Source: Stygiobacter sp. RIFOXYC2_FULL_38_25
Lineage (GTDB): Bacteria; Bacteroidota; Ignavibacteria; Ignavibacteriales; Melioribacteraceae
Assembly (NCBI GenBank): GCA_001803165.1
Contig: MHAZ01000017.1
Span: 434,001-498,000, forward strand
Direction: 5' to 3'
DNA: 64,000 bases
Shown: positions 17,150 through 25,912 of the stretch, one piece after another
Position numbering within the stretch: position 1 is the stretch's first letter
How the letters are laid out: each line of letters opens with the position of its first letter
Notes under the pieces: generated by a model
Databases searched by the model: none
Told to the model about the DNA's origin: nothing
What the model saw: the letters and a program-made list of their open reading frames with translations, nothing else
Program-made: the position numbers and the translations under genes

Positions 17150-18025
17150 ATGATTAGCAGCATGACCGGCTATGGCAAAGGTCTTGCAAAGAATGGTGAT
17201 TTATCCGTAGAAGCTGAGATTAAAAGTCTCAACAGCCGCTATCTTGATTTATCCCTTCGTTTGCCAAAATTTTTACAGAACAAGGAGTTCGAGGTTCGCG
17301 AACGCGTTAAAAGTAAAATTAAACGGGGCAAAGTTTATCTCTCGGTTTCTGTTAAGAAAGGAGAGTTTGAAGAAAGATTTAATGAGATTGATCCGGCATC
17401 TGTAAAATTTGCTGTGGGTTTACTTAAAGATATTAAGAAATCGGCAAAACTAACCGACAAGATAAAGCTTAGTGATGTTCTGCTTTTTCAGAATATGCTT
17501 TTTAAGGATGATTCAGAACAAGCGAGTGAAGAATTTGGTCTGGTTTCAGAAGCTATTGATAAAGCAGTTTCCGAATTGAATAAAATGCGGGATGCTGAAG
17601 GAAGCGAACTTGAAAAAGATTTACGTAAACGTATCTTGATAATTGAAGAATCTCTAACAAAGATTGAAACGTCTGCCAGCATAACGGTAAAAGAATACTT
17701 TGAAAAATTGAAAGACCGTGCATTACAACTGGTTGGAGATTTAGCAAACAACAACGACAGATTAAACGTGGAGCTGGCGCTTCTTTCTGAAAGATCTGAT
17801 GTTACTGAAGAGTGCGTAAGACTACGCAGCCATATTAAAATGTTTCTTGATACGCTTGAAAAATCCGAAGACGCCGGAAGAAGATTAAATTTTATTGTTC
17901 AGGAAATGAACAGAGAAGCGAACACAATTAACAGTAAGTCTCTTGCATCGGAAATATCTCACAGCGGAATAATGATTAAAGAAGAAATTGAGAAGATCCG
18001 GGAACAAATTCAAAATATTGAGTAA
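17150..18025 (+). CDS. yicC: YicC family endoribonuclease-like protein
   Basis: A 291-residue full-length YicC protein. The N-terminus MISSMTGYGKG is the family hallmark, with SLNSRYLDLSLRLP soon after, and the C-terminus carries the acidic DUF1732 part (VEEC-like EECVRLRSHI, GRRLNFIVQEMNREANTI). Characterised members (E. coli YicC, B. subtilis YloC) act in RNA turnover. It begins after GAGG and precedes guanylate kinase by three bases, the very common yicC–gmk–rpoZ arrangement. Confidence 0.93.
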   Translation: MISSMTGYGKGLAKNGDLSVEAEIKSLNSRYLDLSLRLPKFLQNKEFEVRERVKSKIKRGKVYLSVSVKKGEFEERFNEIDPASVKFAVGLLKDIKKSAKLTDKIKLSDVLLFQNMLFKDDSEQASEEFGLVSEAIDKAVSELNKMRDAEGSELEKDLRKRILIIEESLTKIETSASITVKEYFEKLKDRALQLVGDLANNNDRLNVELALLSERSDVTEECVRLRSHIKMFLDTLEKSEDAGRRLNFIVQEMNREANTINSKSLASEISHSGIMIKEEIEKIREQIQNIE

Positions 18026-18028
18026 AAA

Positions 18029-18601
18029 GTGACAAAGAAAGAGGCTAAATTATTTGTGTTTGCCGCTCCAAGCGGTTCAGGTAAAACTACAATTGTAAAA
18101 GATGTTCTCAAAAATTATTGTGAGTTCGTTTTTTCGATTTCTGCAACTACCAGAAAGAAAAGACAAACGGAGACAGACGGAAAAGATTATTACTTCATTT
18201 CCGAATCCGATTTTCTTAATAAGATTGAAAGCAGTGAATTTGTAGAATGGGAAAGGTTTTACGATTACTATTACGGAACCTTGAAAAGCCAAATAGTAAG
18301 CAACATTAAAAATGGTTTACACACTGTTTTTGAAGTTGATGTTAAAGGCGCTGTTAAGATTAAAGAATGTTATCCAAATTCAATTTTAATATTTATAGCT
18401 CCGCCAAGTATTGAAGTACTGCGAAATAGATTGATTCAGCGGAATACCGAGACTGAAGAAGACTTAAAGAAAAGAATTGAACGCGCCGAAATGGAGCTTA
18501 GTTATAAAGACAAATTTGATTATGTTGTATCCAATGTTGATCTTGAAATAGCAAAAGAAGAAGTTAGAAAAATTATAGAAAATGTAATAAAGGAGAACTA
18601 A
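18029..18601 (+). CDS. gmk: Guanylate kinase
   Basis: A 190-residue guanylate kinase that phosphorylates GMP to GDP with ATP. The P-loop is APSGSGKTT (about 13-21), followed by SATTRKKRQTETDGKDY, the GMP-binding block, and the lid-region arginines RNRLIQRNTETEEDL. The gene starts with GTG three bases after yicC, so translation is probably coupled. The next gene starts two bases after its stop. Confidence 0.95.
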   Translation: MTKKEAKLFVFAAPSGSGKTTIVKDVLKNYCEFVFSISATTRKKRQTETDGKDYYFISESDFLNKIESSEFVEWERFYDYYYGTLKSQIVSNIKNGLHTVFEVDVKGAVKIKECYPNSILIFIAPPSIEVLRNRLIQRNTETEEDLKKRIERAEMELSYKDKFDYVVSNVDLEIAKEEVRKIIENVIKEN

Positions 18602-18603
18602 TA

Positions 18604-18897
18604 ATGGGAATCACACCATTAAGCTTAGCAAAAATCAAAGAGAACGCAACAAACCTTTATGAAGGAGTTGTTGTTGCAGCAAGACGTGCACGCAGACTCA
18701 ATGATGAAACAAAACTCGAATTCAACACTCACCTCAGCACAATAACTGCCGGCAGAGAAGAAGAATTTGAAGACAGAGAAAATCCGGAACAATTAAAGTT
18801 ATCTCTCGAATTCGAAAAAAGAGAAAAAGCACATATTCAGGCAATTAAAGAAGTGCGCGACGGAAAAATTGAATTTCGTTTCAAGGGCGAAAAATAA
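18604..18897 (+). CDS. rpoZ: DNA-directed RNA polymerase omega subunit
   Basis: A 97-residue small protein with the omega-type core: SLAKIKENATNLYEGVVVAA, then ARRARRLND. It sits directly after gmk, the conserved position of rpoZ. The C-terminal half is charged and helical (FEKREKAHIQAIKEVRDGK), as in Bacteroidota/Chlorobi omega proteins. It follows AGGAG and is closed by the terminator at 18916. Omega assists RNA polymerase assembly. Confidence 0.88.
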   Translation: MGITPLSLAKIKENATNLYEGVVVAARRARRLNDETKLEFNTHLSTITAGREEEFEDRENPEQLKLSLEFEKREKAHIQAIKEVRDGKIEFRFKGEK

Positions 18898-18915
18898 ATT
18901 TCACCTTTTGTAATA

Positions 18916-18950
18916 AAAGCGGAGCGGCAAATTGTTTCTCCGCTTTTTTT
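18916..18950 (+). terminator. Rho-independent terminator after rpoZ
   Basis: The stem GCGGAG/CTCCGC (extended by A/T pairs) closes a 13-base loop and is followed by seven T. It ends the yicC–gmk–rpoZ transcript. Confidence 0.85.
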
Positions 18951-19011
18951 ATTGTGAGCAAGATTCGTAAATTCTGTCTGGCAAATCACACAATCCTAAG
19001 GATCTTACTAA

Positions 19012-19773
19012 TTGGATAATTTGAAAAAAGAATTGATAGAAGTACTCAAGGATCAGCAATCTGTTTTTGGCGATATGCTGCTTGAAAAAGTTTCGTTTGA
19101 TCTGCAGCCCAGAAAAGTTAAAGAACTAGCAGTGAAATTATCCACAGATAAAGTTGAAGAAGAAAAAGGGGAAAGCAGTTTATTCTTAGAAGAATTTCAG
19201 AAAACCGAAACTCTTACGGAATTAAACCAAATGATCTGCAACTGCCAGCTTTGCTCGCTTGGTAAGACGAGAACCAAATTTGTTTTTGGTGTTGGCAATC
19301 CTAATGCAGATGCAATGTTAATTGGCGAAGCGCCCGGTGCAGACGAGGACCAGCAAGGCGAACCTTTTGTTGGCAGAGCGGGCAAACTTCTTAATGATAT
19401 TTTGAAGGCAATTAATTTTAAAAGAGAAGAAGTTTACATTGCCAACATTCTAAAATGCCGCCCGCCCGGAAACCGCGACCCTCAACCCGGTGAAATGGAA
19501 ACATGCATGCCTTACCTGATGAAACAAATTGATTTGATCCAGCCAAAAGTTATTTTATGCCTTGGTAGAGTTGCTGCAAACGGATTGTTAAACAAAAAAT
19601 TAACTCTTACAGCTCTTAGAGAAAACACTTACGAAATCAATGGAATAAAAGTAGTTGCTACTTATCATCCGGCGGCACTATTACGCAATCCTAACTGGAA
19701 ACGCGGCTGCTGGGAAGATGTTAAGAAATTCAGAAAAATTTATGATGACCTGCCTACCGGCAGACAGGGTTAA
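19012..19773 (+). CDS. Uracil-DNA glycosylase, family 4 (Fe-S type)
   Basis: A 253-residue enzyme that removes uracil from DNA. The core begins near residue 77 with [18 protein letters not shown], followed by the active-site stretch [33 protein letters not shown] and the C-terminal [11 protein letters not shown]. Four cysteines (CQLC, KCRPPG and the GEMETCMPY region) are placed to bind the family [4Fe-4S] cluster. About 75 N-terminal residues are a helical extension, often seen in this family. It starts with TTG. The last residues (LPTGRQG) are encoded by a short palindromic repeat, apparently a recent C-terminal addition. Confidence 0.92.
   Translation: MDNLKKELIEVLKDQQSVFGDMLLEKVSFDLQPRKVKELAVKLSTDKVEEEKGESSLFLEEFQKTETLTELNQMICNCQLCSLGKTRTKFVFGVGNPNADAMLIGEAPGADEDQQGEPFVGRAGKLLNDILKAINFKREEVYIANILKCRPPGNRDPQPGEMETCMPYLMKQIDLIQPKVILCLGRVAANGLLNKKLTLTALRENTYEINGIKVVATYHPAALLRNPNWKRGCWEDVKKFRKIYDDLPTGRQG
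19749..19768. repeat. Short palindromic repeat read in frame at a gene end
   Basis: CCTGCCTACCGGCAGACAGG is an imperfect palindrome covering the last codons of the uracil-DNA glycosylase. Repeats of the type CCTGCC(T/G)NCCGGCAGGCAGG are familiar as dispersed elements that give LPAGRQ-like peptides in several environmental lineages; only one copy is seen in this window. Confidence 0.6.
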
Positions 19774-19783
19774 CGGCATAGAA

Positions 19784-22267
19784 ATGGCAAAGCAATCAAC
19801 AAGAAAAAACGCAGAACCAAATTATGATTTAGAGAAACTTAAATCATCGGCAAAACTTCCCCCTTCTGCCGTGGAAGTTGAAACAGCCGTACTCGGCGCT
19901 ATGATGATTGATGAGGAAGCAGTTCCAAAAGCTGTGGAAATTCTTCGTCCCGATTCTTTCTATGATAAGAGAAATAAAATTATCTTCAGCGCAATATCCT
20001 CTTTGTACGAAAGCGGCGAGCCGATTGATACTGTTTCCGTTTATGAAGAATTAAAGAAAGCCGGAAGCATTGATGAAGTAGGCGGAGCTGCTTACATAGG
20101 CAAGCTTACGCAAGATGTTTCTTCTGCTGCAAATGTGGATTACCATTCTCGCGTGGTAATGGAAAAATGGATTTTACGCAGACTGATTTCTTCTTCGATG
20201 GATATTGCTTCTGCTGCTTACGAAGGAAGAGATGATGTTTTTGATTTGCTTGACGCTGCTGAAGCAAAAATTTTTCAAATCTCCGAAGAAGGAATTAAAG
20301 AGTCGTTTACTTCGATGGAGAAGGCTGTAAAAGAAGCTTGGGAGTTGATCGAAGCAATTCATGCTAAAAAGATTTCTACTTTTTCAGTTCCATCCGGATT
20401 TGTTGAGCTTGATGAATTACTCGGCGGATTCCAGAAATCAGATTTGATAATTATTGCAGCAAGGCCCTCTATGGGCAAATGCCTTGGTAAAGGCACAAAT
20501 GTTTTAATGTACGATGGGACACTCAAGAAAGTTGAGGACATTTTAGTCGGAGACTTACTGATGGGGAATGACTCCACACCGCGAAAGGTTTTGTCCTTAG
20601 CTCGCGGAAAAGAAATGATGTATTGGATTCGTCAGCTACATGGTATAGACTATAGAGTTAATGAAAGTCATATTTTATCGCTAAAGAGAAGTCGAAACGA
20701 GGGTTTACATCAACACGGCAGTATCGTAAATATTGAGGTGCGGGAATATTTAAAGCAATCTTCGAAGTGGAAATCTTACTACAAGGGATATAAAACTGCA
20801 GTTGATTTTGAATATCAAGATGTGCCAATTGATCCTTACCTATTTGGTTTATGGCTCGGTGATGGAAAATCTGATTCATCAAGAATCTATACTCAAGATC
20901 AAGAAGTAGTAGAGTATTTAGAAGAATACGCTTCTTCTACTAACCAGAGAGTTTCTGTTTATAGTGAAAAGGAAAAATGTCCGGCATATACTATAACCGG
21001 CGGCATTTCTCAAAAATCTCGCGATAATTCCATTCAAGCAAAACTGCGAGCGCTTGATGTTCTTAACAATAAACATATTCCCCAAATCTATCTTTCAAAT
21101 AACGCTTCAATCCGCTTACAATTACTAGCCGGCTTGATAGATAGTGATGGGCATGTAAATTCGAAATATGGAAGTACAATCGAAATTACTAGTAAATATG
21201 AACTCCTTGCGAAACAGATAAAATTTTTATGCGATACACTCGGTTACAGAACATCAATCCGAGAAAAGCGGGCAACAATTTCTTCAATTGGTTTCGAAAG
21301 TACAGTTTGGCGGGTTCGTTTCAATGGTAACGTTGATGAAATCCCCACAAAAATATTTCGCAAAAAGGGGAAGCAGTGGACTGATTATAGAGATTGGCAA
21401 GTTACCGGTATTACTGTAGAGCAAGATAAAGTTGATGATTATTATGGATTTGAGTTAGATGGAAATCATTTGTTTTTACTGGAAGATTGTTCGGTTACCC
21501 ATAACACAGCTTTTGCTATGTCTGCCGCTAGAAACTCTGCAATGGACCATAACGTACCGATTGGTGTTTTCAGTTTGGAAATGGCTACGACTCAGTTAGT
21601 AACCCGTTTAATTTCTGCCGAAGCGAGAATCAACGCTCACAATTTGAGAACGGGAAAATTCAAAGCAGAAGACGGCGCAAAAGTTTCCCGCATTATCCAC
21701 AGATTAAGCAAAGCCCCAATTTATATTGATGACACTCCGGGCATTTCGATTCTTGAGCTGCGCGCTAAAGCCCGCCGCTTGAAAAACGAAAAGAAAATAG
21801 GAATGATAATAGTTGATTACTTGCAGCTTATTAATCCTTCTTATAATCTCGATAGCCGTGAGCGTGAAATTTCTACAATCTCCCGTTCGTTAAAAGCTTT
21901 GGCAAAAGAATTAAACATTCCGGTCATTGCGCTTTCTCAGCTTAACCGCCAGGTCGAAACAAGAACTGATAAACGTCCCCAGCTTTCGGATTTACGCGAA
22001 TCCGGTTCCATCGAACAGGATGCAGATGTTGTAATATTTTTAAATCGTCCGGAAGTTTACGGCATTACACAATTTACCGGCGGCGATATGAATGGTGAAA
22101 CCACCGAAGGTATTGCAGAAATTATTATTGGCAAGCAGCGTAACGGTCCAATTGGCGAAGTACGAATGAGATTTATTAAAGATTACGCTCGCTTCGAAAA
22201 TCTTGAACGGTTCAGAGTTATTCCGGAAAGTGCAGAACAAGCTCCGGTTGAAGAACCTCCATTCTAA
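19784..22267 (+). CDS. dnaB: Replicative DNA helicase DnaB with in-frame intein
   Basis: An 827-residue precursor. After removal of a 342-residue intein (residues 233-574) the helicase would be 485 residues, normal for DnaB. The N-terminal primase-interaction domain (PPSAVEVETAVLGAMMIDEE) is followed by the RecA-like domain. The Walker A motif ARPSMGK–TAFAMS is split by the intein exactly between Lys and Thr. Downstream blocks are intact: VFSLEMATTQLVTRL, IIVDYLQLI, LSQLNRQVETR and DLRESGSIEQDADVV. DnaB unwinds DNA at the replication fork and is essential, so splicing must be efficient. ATG at 19784 is preferred; an upstream in-frame ATG would lie inside the glycosylase gene. Confidence 0.95.
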   Translation: MAKQSTRKNAEPNYDLEKLKSSAKLPPSAVEVETAVLGAMMIDEEAVPKAVEILRPDSFYDKRNKIIFSAISSLYESGEPIDTVSVYEELKKAGSIDEVGGAAYIGKLTQDVSSAANVDYHSRVVMEKWILRRLISSSMDIASAAYEGRDDVFDLLDAAEAKIFQISEEGIKESFTSMEKAVKEAWELIEAIHAKKISTFSVPSGFVELDELLGGFQKSDLIIIAARPSMGKCLGKGTNVLMYDGTLKKVEDILVGDLLMGNDSTPRKVLSLARGKEMMYWIRQLHGIDYRVNESHILSLKRSRNEGLHQHGSIVNIEVREYLKQSSKWKSYYKGYKTAVDFEYQDVPIDPYLFGLWLGDGKSDSSRIYTQDQEVVEYLEEYASSTNQRVSVYSEKEKCPAYTITGGISQKSRDNSIQAKLRALDVLNNKHIPQIYLSNNASIRLQLLAGLIDSDGHVNSKYGSTIEITSKYELLAKQIKFLCDTLGYRTSIREKRATISSIGFESTVWRVRFNGNVDEIPTKIFRKKGKQWTDYRDWQVTGITVEQDKVDDYYGFELDGNHLFLLEDCSVTHNTAFAMSAARNSAMDHNVPIGVFSLEMATTQLVTRLISAEARINAHNLRTGKFKAEDGAKVSRIIHRLSKAPIYIDDTPGISILELRAKARRLKNEKKIGMIIVDYLQLINPSYNLDSREREISTISRSLKALAKELNIPVIALSQLNRQVETRTDKRPQLSDLRESGSIEQDADVVIFLNRPEVYGITQFTGGDMNGETTEGIAEIIIGKQRNGPIGEVRMRFIKDYARFENLERFRVIPESAEQAPVEEPPF
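20480..21505 (+). other. DnaB intein with LAGLIDADG homing endonuclease
   Basis: The insert encodes 342 residues. It begins with Cys (CLGKGTNVLMYDGTLKKVED, block A), has a block B-like NESHILSL, two LAGLIDADG-type motifs (LFGLWLGDG and LLAGLIDSDG), block F (YYGFELDGNHLFLLEDC) and ends VTHN before extein Thr. These are the residues needed for self-splicing (Cys1, His, terminal Asn, +1 Thr). Acidic residues are kept in both LAGLIDADG motifs, so the homing endonuclease may be active. The insertion point is inside the ATP-binding loop, a recurrent DnaB intein site. Confidence 0.95.
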
Positions 22268-22297
22268 TTTATTAAGAATAATTCTTTAAGGACTATT

Positions 22298-23191
22298 ATG
22301 AAAAAGATATCTAAAAATGTTTTATTCAGCTTTCAACTCTCTACTTTCGTCCTACGTTTTTCCTTTTTCGTTTTCCTTTTTCCATTTCTTATCTTTTCAC
22401 AAGCTACATACACCCAGCAGGATGTGGACATCTGCAATTCAAAATTCAAATTGGCTGTTGATGCTAATCTTACTCAGAAGCCGATTAATGAAATCATAAT
22501 AGAAATTGGAAAAAGCTTTATCGGTACGGAATATGTTGCAAACACATTGGAAAAAGGGGAACAAGAAAGTGTTGTGGTTAACTTAGCCGGATTAGACTGT
22601 TATACTTTTTTCGAATCCACTCTGGCGCTTTCCAGATGCGTAAAAAGCGGCAAAACAAGTTTCGAAGATTACCTAAAAGAGATTGAAAACCTGCGCTACC
22701 GCGGCGGAAAGATGAATGATTATCCATCACGCTTACATTATTTTTCCGATTGGCTATTTGATATGAACAAAAGAGAAATTGGAAAAGACATTACCAAATC
22801 TATTGGTGGCGAGCTGATTAAAAAGAAAATAAACTTTATGAGCACTCATACGGATTCTTACAAACGGTTAACAGAAAATCCAATGTTTATTGATCAGATT
22901 GCTATGACCGAAAGAGAAATATCCGGACGTGATTACTATTATATACCTCAAGCAAAGATTAAAGATGTTGAATCAAAAATTCAAAGCGGAGACATAATTG
23001 GAATTACTACCAACGTTGAAGGATTAGATATTGCCCATACCGGAATTGCAATCAGAATGGAAGATGGGAGAATACACTTTATGCACGCACCAATTGTGGG
23101 TAAGAAAGTTCAGATTACGGAAAAACCTCTTGCCGATTACATAGCCGGAAACAAGAAGCAAAATGGTATAATGGTTTTGAGGGCCAACTAA
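22298..23191 (+). CDS. DUF1460 protein (putative N-acetylmuramoyl-L-alanine amidase-like)
   Basis: A 297-residue exported protein with an extended hydrophobic signal (about residues 8-36). The mature part matches the DUF1460 family, an NlpC/P60-related cysteine hydrolase fold: the Cys block is LDCYTFFESTLALSR (Cys about 105), followed by DYPSRLHYFSDWL and the His block GLDIAHTGIAIRM. Members are proposed to cut peptidoglycan or its peptides. RBS AAGGA precedes the ATG. It appears to be a single gene, followed 25 bases later by the restriction-modification island. Confidence 0.82.
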   Translation: MKKISKNVLFSFQLSTFVLRFSFFVFLFPFLIFSQATYTQQDVDICNSKFKLAVDANLTQKPINEIIIEIGKSFIGTEYVANTLEKGEQESVVVNLAGLDCYTFFESTLALSRCVKSGKTSFEDYLKEIENLRYRGGKMNDYPSRLHYFSDWLFDMNKREIGKDITKSIGGELIKKKINFMSTHTDSYKRLTENPMFIDQIAMTEREISGRDYYYIPQAKIKDVESKIQSGDIIGITTNVEGLDIAHTGIAIRMEDGRIHFMHAPIVGKKVQITEKPLADYIAGNKKQNGIMVLRAN

Positions 23192-23216
23192 GAAACACGT
23201 TTGAGGGAAAATATTA

Positions 23217-24852
23217 ATGCCAACACTAACATGGATTGGTAAACAAGCTGTAGAAAAACATCATCTCGAAATTCCTTACCGTTTATTGGAATATGACGAA
23301 TCTCTTTCCGTTGGTGATTGGGAATCCATCCCTTCGGGAAAAGAAAACGGCAACTTGCTTGTGCAAGGAGACAACCTTCACGCGCTAAAAGCTCTTCTGC
23401 CTTATTATGCCGGTAAAGTTAAATGTATTTATATAGATCCTCCTTACAATACCGGTAATGAGGGTTGGAAATACAACGATAATGTAAATTCGCCGGAAAT
23501 TAAGAAATGGTTGAATGAAGTTGTCGGACAAGAAGGTGAAGACCTTTCACGTCATGATAAATGGCTTTGCATGATGTATCCGAGATTGCAATTATTAAAA
23601 AAAGATGCTCAAAAAAAATGGAGCTATTTTTATTTCAATTGACGATAACGAACAAGCTAATCTAAAATTATTATTGGATGAAGTTTTTGGACCCAACAAT
23701 TTTGTAACAAATATTATATGGGAAAAGAATTACTCGCCGAGAAATGATGCTCGTTATTTTTCTGCTGCTCACGATTTTATAATATGTTACGCAAAAAACA
23801 AAAACAGTTGGGTTAGAAATTTGTTGCCTCGATCAGAGAAACAGAATAAGTTTTACAAATTTGATGATGCTGATGGAAGAGGTCCTTGGAGACCAGATAA
23901 TATTTTAGTGAAGACCTTTACCGAATCTGGCGTCTTCGGAATAATTAATCCAAATAGCGGCATAGAATATTATCCTCCCAAAGGTTCATGCTATAGAATT
24001 ACTAAAACCAAAGCAGAGCAGTTACTATCTGAGAATAAAATATATTTCGGGAAAGATGGTCTTGGTAAACCTCAACTTAAAAGATATTTAGCAGAAGTAA
24101 AGCAAGGTCTTGTCCCCCAAACTATATGGAAGTATGAAGAAGTTGGTCATAATCAAGATGGCAAGAAAGAATTAAATGAGATGATTGAAGGAAACGTTTT
24201 CGATTCTCCTAAACCGGTTCGACTCTTAAAACAAATCATTAAACTAAGCACACATTCAAATGATATTATACTTGATTCTTTTTCTGGTAGCGGAACAACT
24301 GGTCAAGCTATCGTAGAATTAAATAAAGAAGACGGCGGCAATCGTAAGTTTATTCTTGTGGAACTGGAAGAAAAGATTGCGAAGGAAGTAACTGCTGAAA
24401 GATTGAAAAGAGTTGTAAATGGATATACTACTAATAAGCAGAATGGTAACGGCGATAAAGTAGAGGGACTTGGTGGCGGCTTCCGTTATTGCAATCTTGG
24501 TGAACCTCTCTTTGATAAGTTCGGCAATGTAAGGCAAGGTGTAAAATTCAAAGAACTTGCCCGTCATATTTTCTTTTCAGAAAATGGTGTTCCTCTTTCA
24601 GAAAAGGCTAAACTCAATACTCCGTTAATTGGCACATATAAAGGTGTTGCTTATTATTTATTGTTCAACGGAATCCTAGGTGATAAAACTGTAAACGGTG
24701 GCAACGTTCTTACAAGCAGAATTCTTGAATCACTTCCAAAACATAATTGTCCTAAAATTATTTTTGGTGAAAGCAACAGATTAAGCGCGGCACGGCTTAA
24801 AAAAGAAAATATTGTGTTCAAGCAAATTCCTTACGAAATAAAAACGAGCTGA
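23217..24852 (+). pseudogene. Type III restriction-modification DNA methyltransferase (mod), frameshifted
   Basis: Two overlapping frames together make one Mod protein. The first (23217-23642) has the N-terminal region and catalytic motif IV, YIDPPYNTGNEG. The second (from 23605, to 24852) resumes at MLKKNGAIFISIDDNEQANL and carries the AdoMet-binding motif DSFSGSGTTGQAI. Motif order IV before I is that of beta-class type III methyltransferases. The frames are shifted by one base within a stretch holding A7 (23597-23603) and A8 (23611-23618); loss of one A from either run restores a single frame of about 545 codons reading LLKKMLKKNGAIF. It may be phase-variable, rescued by ribosomal slippage, a true pseudogene, or a sequencing error. 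Confidence 0.85.
23597..23618 (+). repeat. A7 and A8 homopolymer runs at the mod frameshift
   Basis: Seven A (23597-23603) and eight A (23611-23618) flank GATGCTC exactly where the mod reading frame breaks. Such runs slip readily in replication and in translation. Confidence 0.8.
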
Positions 24853-24865
24853 TTTGAGGTGAATC

Positions 24866-25732
24866 ATGAAAAAGGAACTAATTGCCGAACTATTTGAAAA
24901 ATTTGAAAGAGCCTGTTACATTTTTAATAATGTTGAATGCTGGAGTGCAAGAGAGCTGCAAGAAATTTTAAATTACACGAAATGGGATAATTTTCTAAAT
25001 GTTATTGAAAAAGCGAAAAAAGGATGCATTAATGCTGGGGCAAATGAGAATGATCATTTTGCCGGTATCGGGAAAATGATCAATATTGGTAAAGGCGGCA
25101 AAAGAGAAGTTGATGATATTGCGCTTACAAGGTATGCTTGTTATTTAATAGCTCAAAACGGTGATCCAGCCAAAAATGAAATTGCATTTGCTCAAACCTA
25201 CTTCGCTGTTCAGACACGTAAGCAAGAAATAATAGAAAAACGCCTGCTTGATATTGCACGGGTTTCAGCACGTGAAAAACTTTCAAAATCTGAGAAGAAA
25301 CTTTCCGGAATTATTTACGAAAGAGGTGTTGATGAAAAAGGATTCGCAATTATCCGATCTAAAGGAGATGAAGCACTATTTGGCGGCAATAATACCCAGA
25401 TGATGAAAAGAAAGTACAACATTCCGGAAGGTCGTCCTCTTGCAGATTTTTTACCCACACTTACAATTAAGGCAAAGGATTTTGCTACCGAGTTAACAAG
25501 CCATAACGTTATTGAAAAAGATTTGCAAGGATATAACCAGATATCCAATGAACATGTTGATAATAATCTTGCTGTTAGAAAAATTCTTAAAGAAAGAGAC
25601 GTCCAGCCAGAATCACTTCCACCCGCAGAAGATGTTAAGAAAGTTAAGCGCAAACTGGAAAGTGAAGAGAAAAAAGTATCAAAAGATGTAAAAAAGTTAA
25701 AGGGCAAGGAGTCAAATAGAGACAAAAACTAA
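24866..25732 (+). CDS. dinD: DinD-like DNA damage-inducible protein
   Basis: A 288-residue protein matching DinD along its length: FERACYIFNNVECWSARELQ at the start (BRO-N-like part), HFAGIGKMINIGKGGKREV, ALTRYACYLIAQNGDPAKNE and the C-terminal DFLPTLTIKAKDFATELTSH with a Lys/Glu-rich tail. E. coli DinD is LexA-regulated and modulates RecA; I saw no LexA box here. It lies 13 bases after mod, in the same direction and between mod and res, so it appears to be an accessory member of the type III island. Confidence 0.9.
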   Translation: MKKELIAELFEKFERACYIFNNVECWSARELQEILNYTKWDNFLNVIEKAKKGCINAGANENDHFAGIGKMINIGKGGKREVDDIALTRYACYLIAQNGDPAKNEIAFAQTYFAVQTRKQEIIEKRLLDIARVSAREKLSKSEKKLSGIIYERGVDEKGFAIIRSKGDEALFGGNNTQMMKRKYNIPEGRPLADFLPTLTIKAKDFATELTSHNVIEKDLQGYNQISNEHVDNNLAVRKILKERDVQPESLPPAEDVKKVKRKLESEEKKVSKDVKKLKGKESNRDKN

Positions 25733-25837
25733 AGCCCGATTAAGGCTAGGTAAAAAGAGACTTGCTCAATTTACACCCGGCACAAGGCCGACTTTTACCT
25801 TAACGATTTAGTCTAATATCATGAAATAATATTTTTA

Positions 25838-25912
25838 AAATACTTAGTGCCTTAGAGCCTTGGTGGCAAAGTTCTTCCCGCCACAAGGACACGAAGACAC
25901 AAAGGAAAAATC
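25838..25912. repeat. Dispersed CCACAAGGACACGAAGACAC-type repeat before res
   Basis: The stretch contains CTTAGTGCCTTAGAGCCTTGG and, inverted, GCCACAAGGACACGAAGACA, so it can fold as an imperfect hairpin. It resembles the arms of the element at 38149-38304. Its right end supplies the purine-rich AAAGGA that serves as ribosome-binding site for res. Confidence 0.6.

Noticed and set aside
25838-25912. Repeat before res as a transposon end
   Set aside because: No matching partner end or target duplication could be found around the type III island, so it is kept only as a dispersed repeat.
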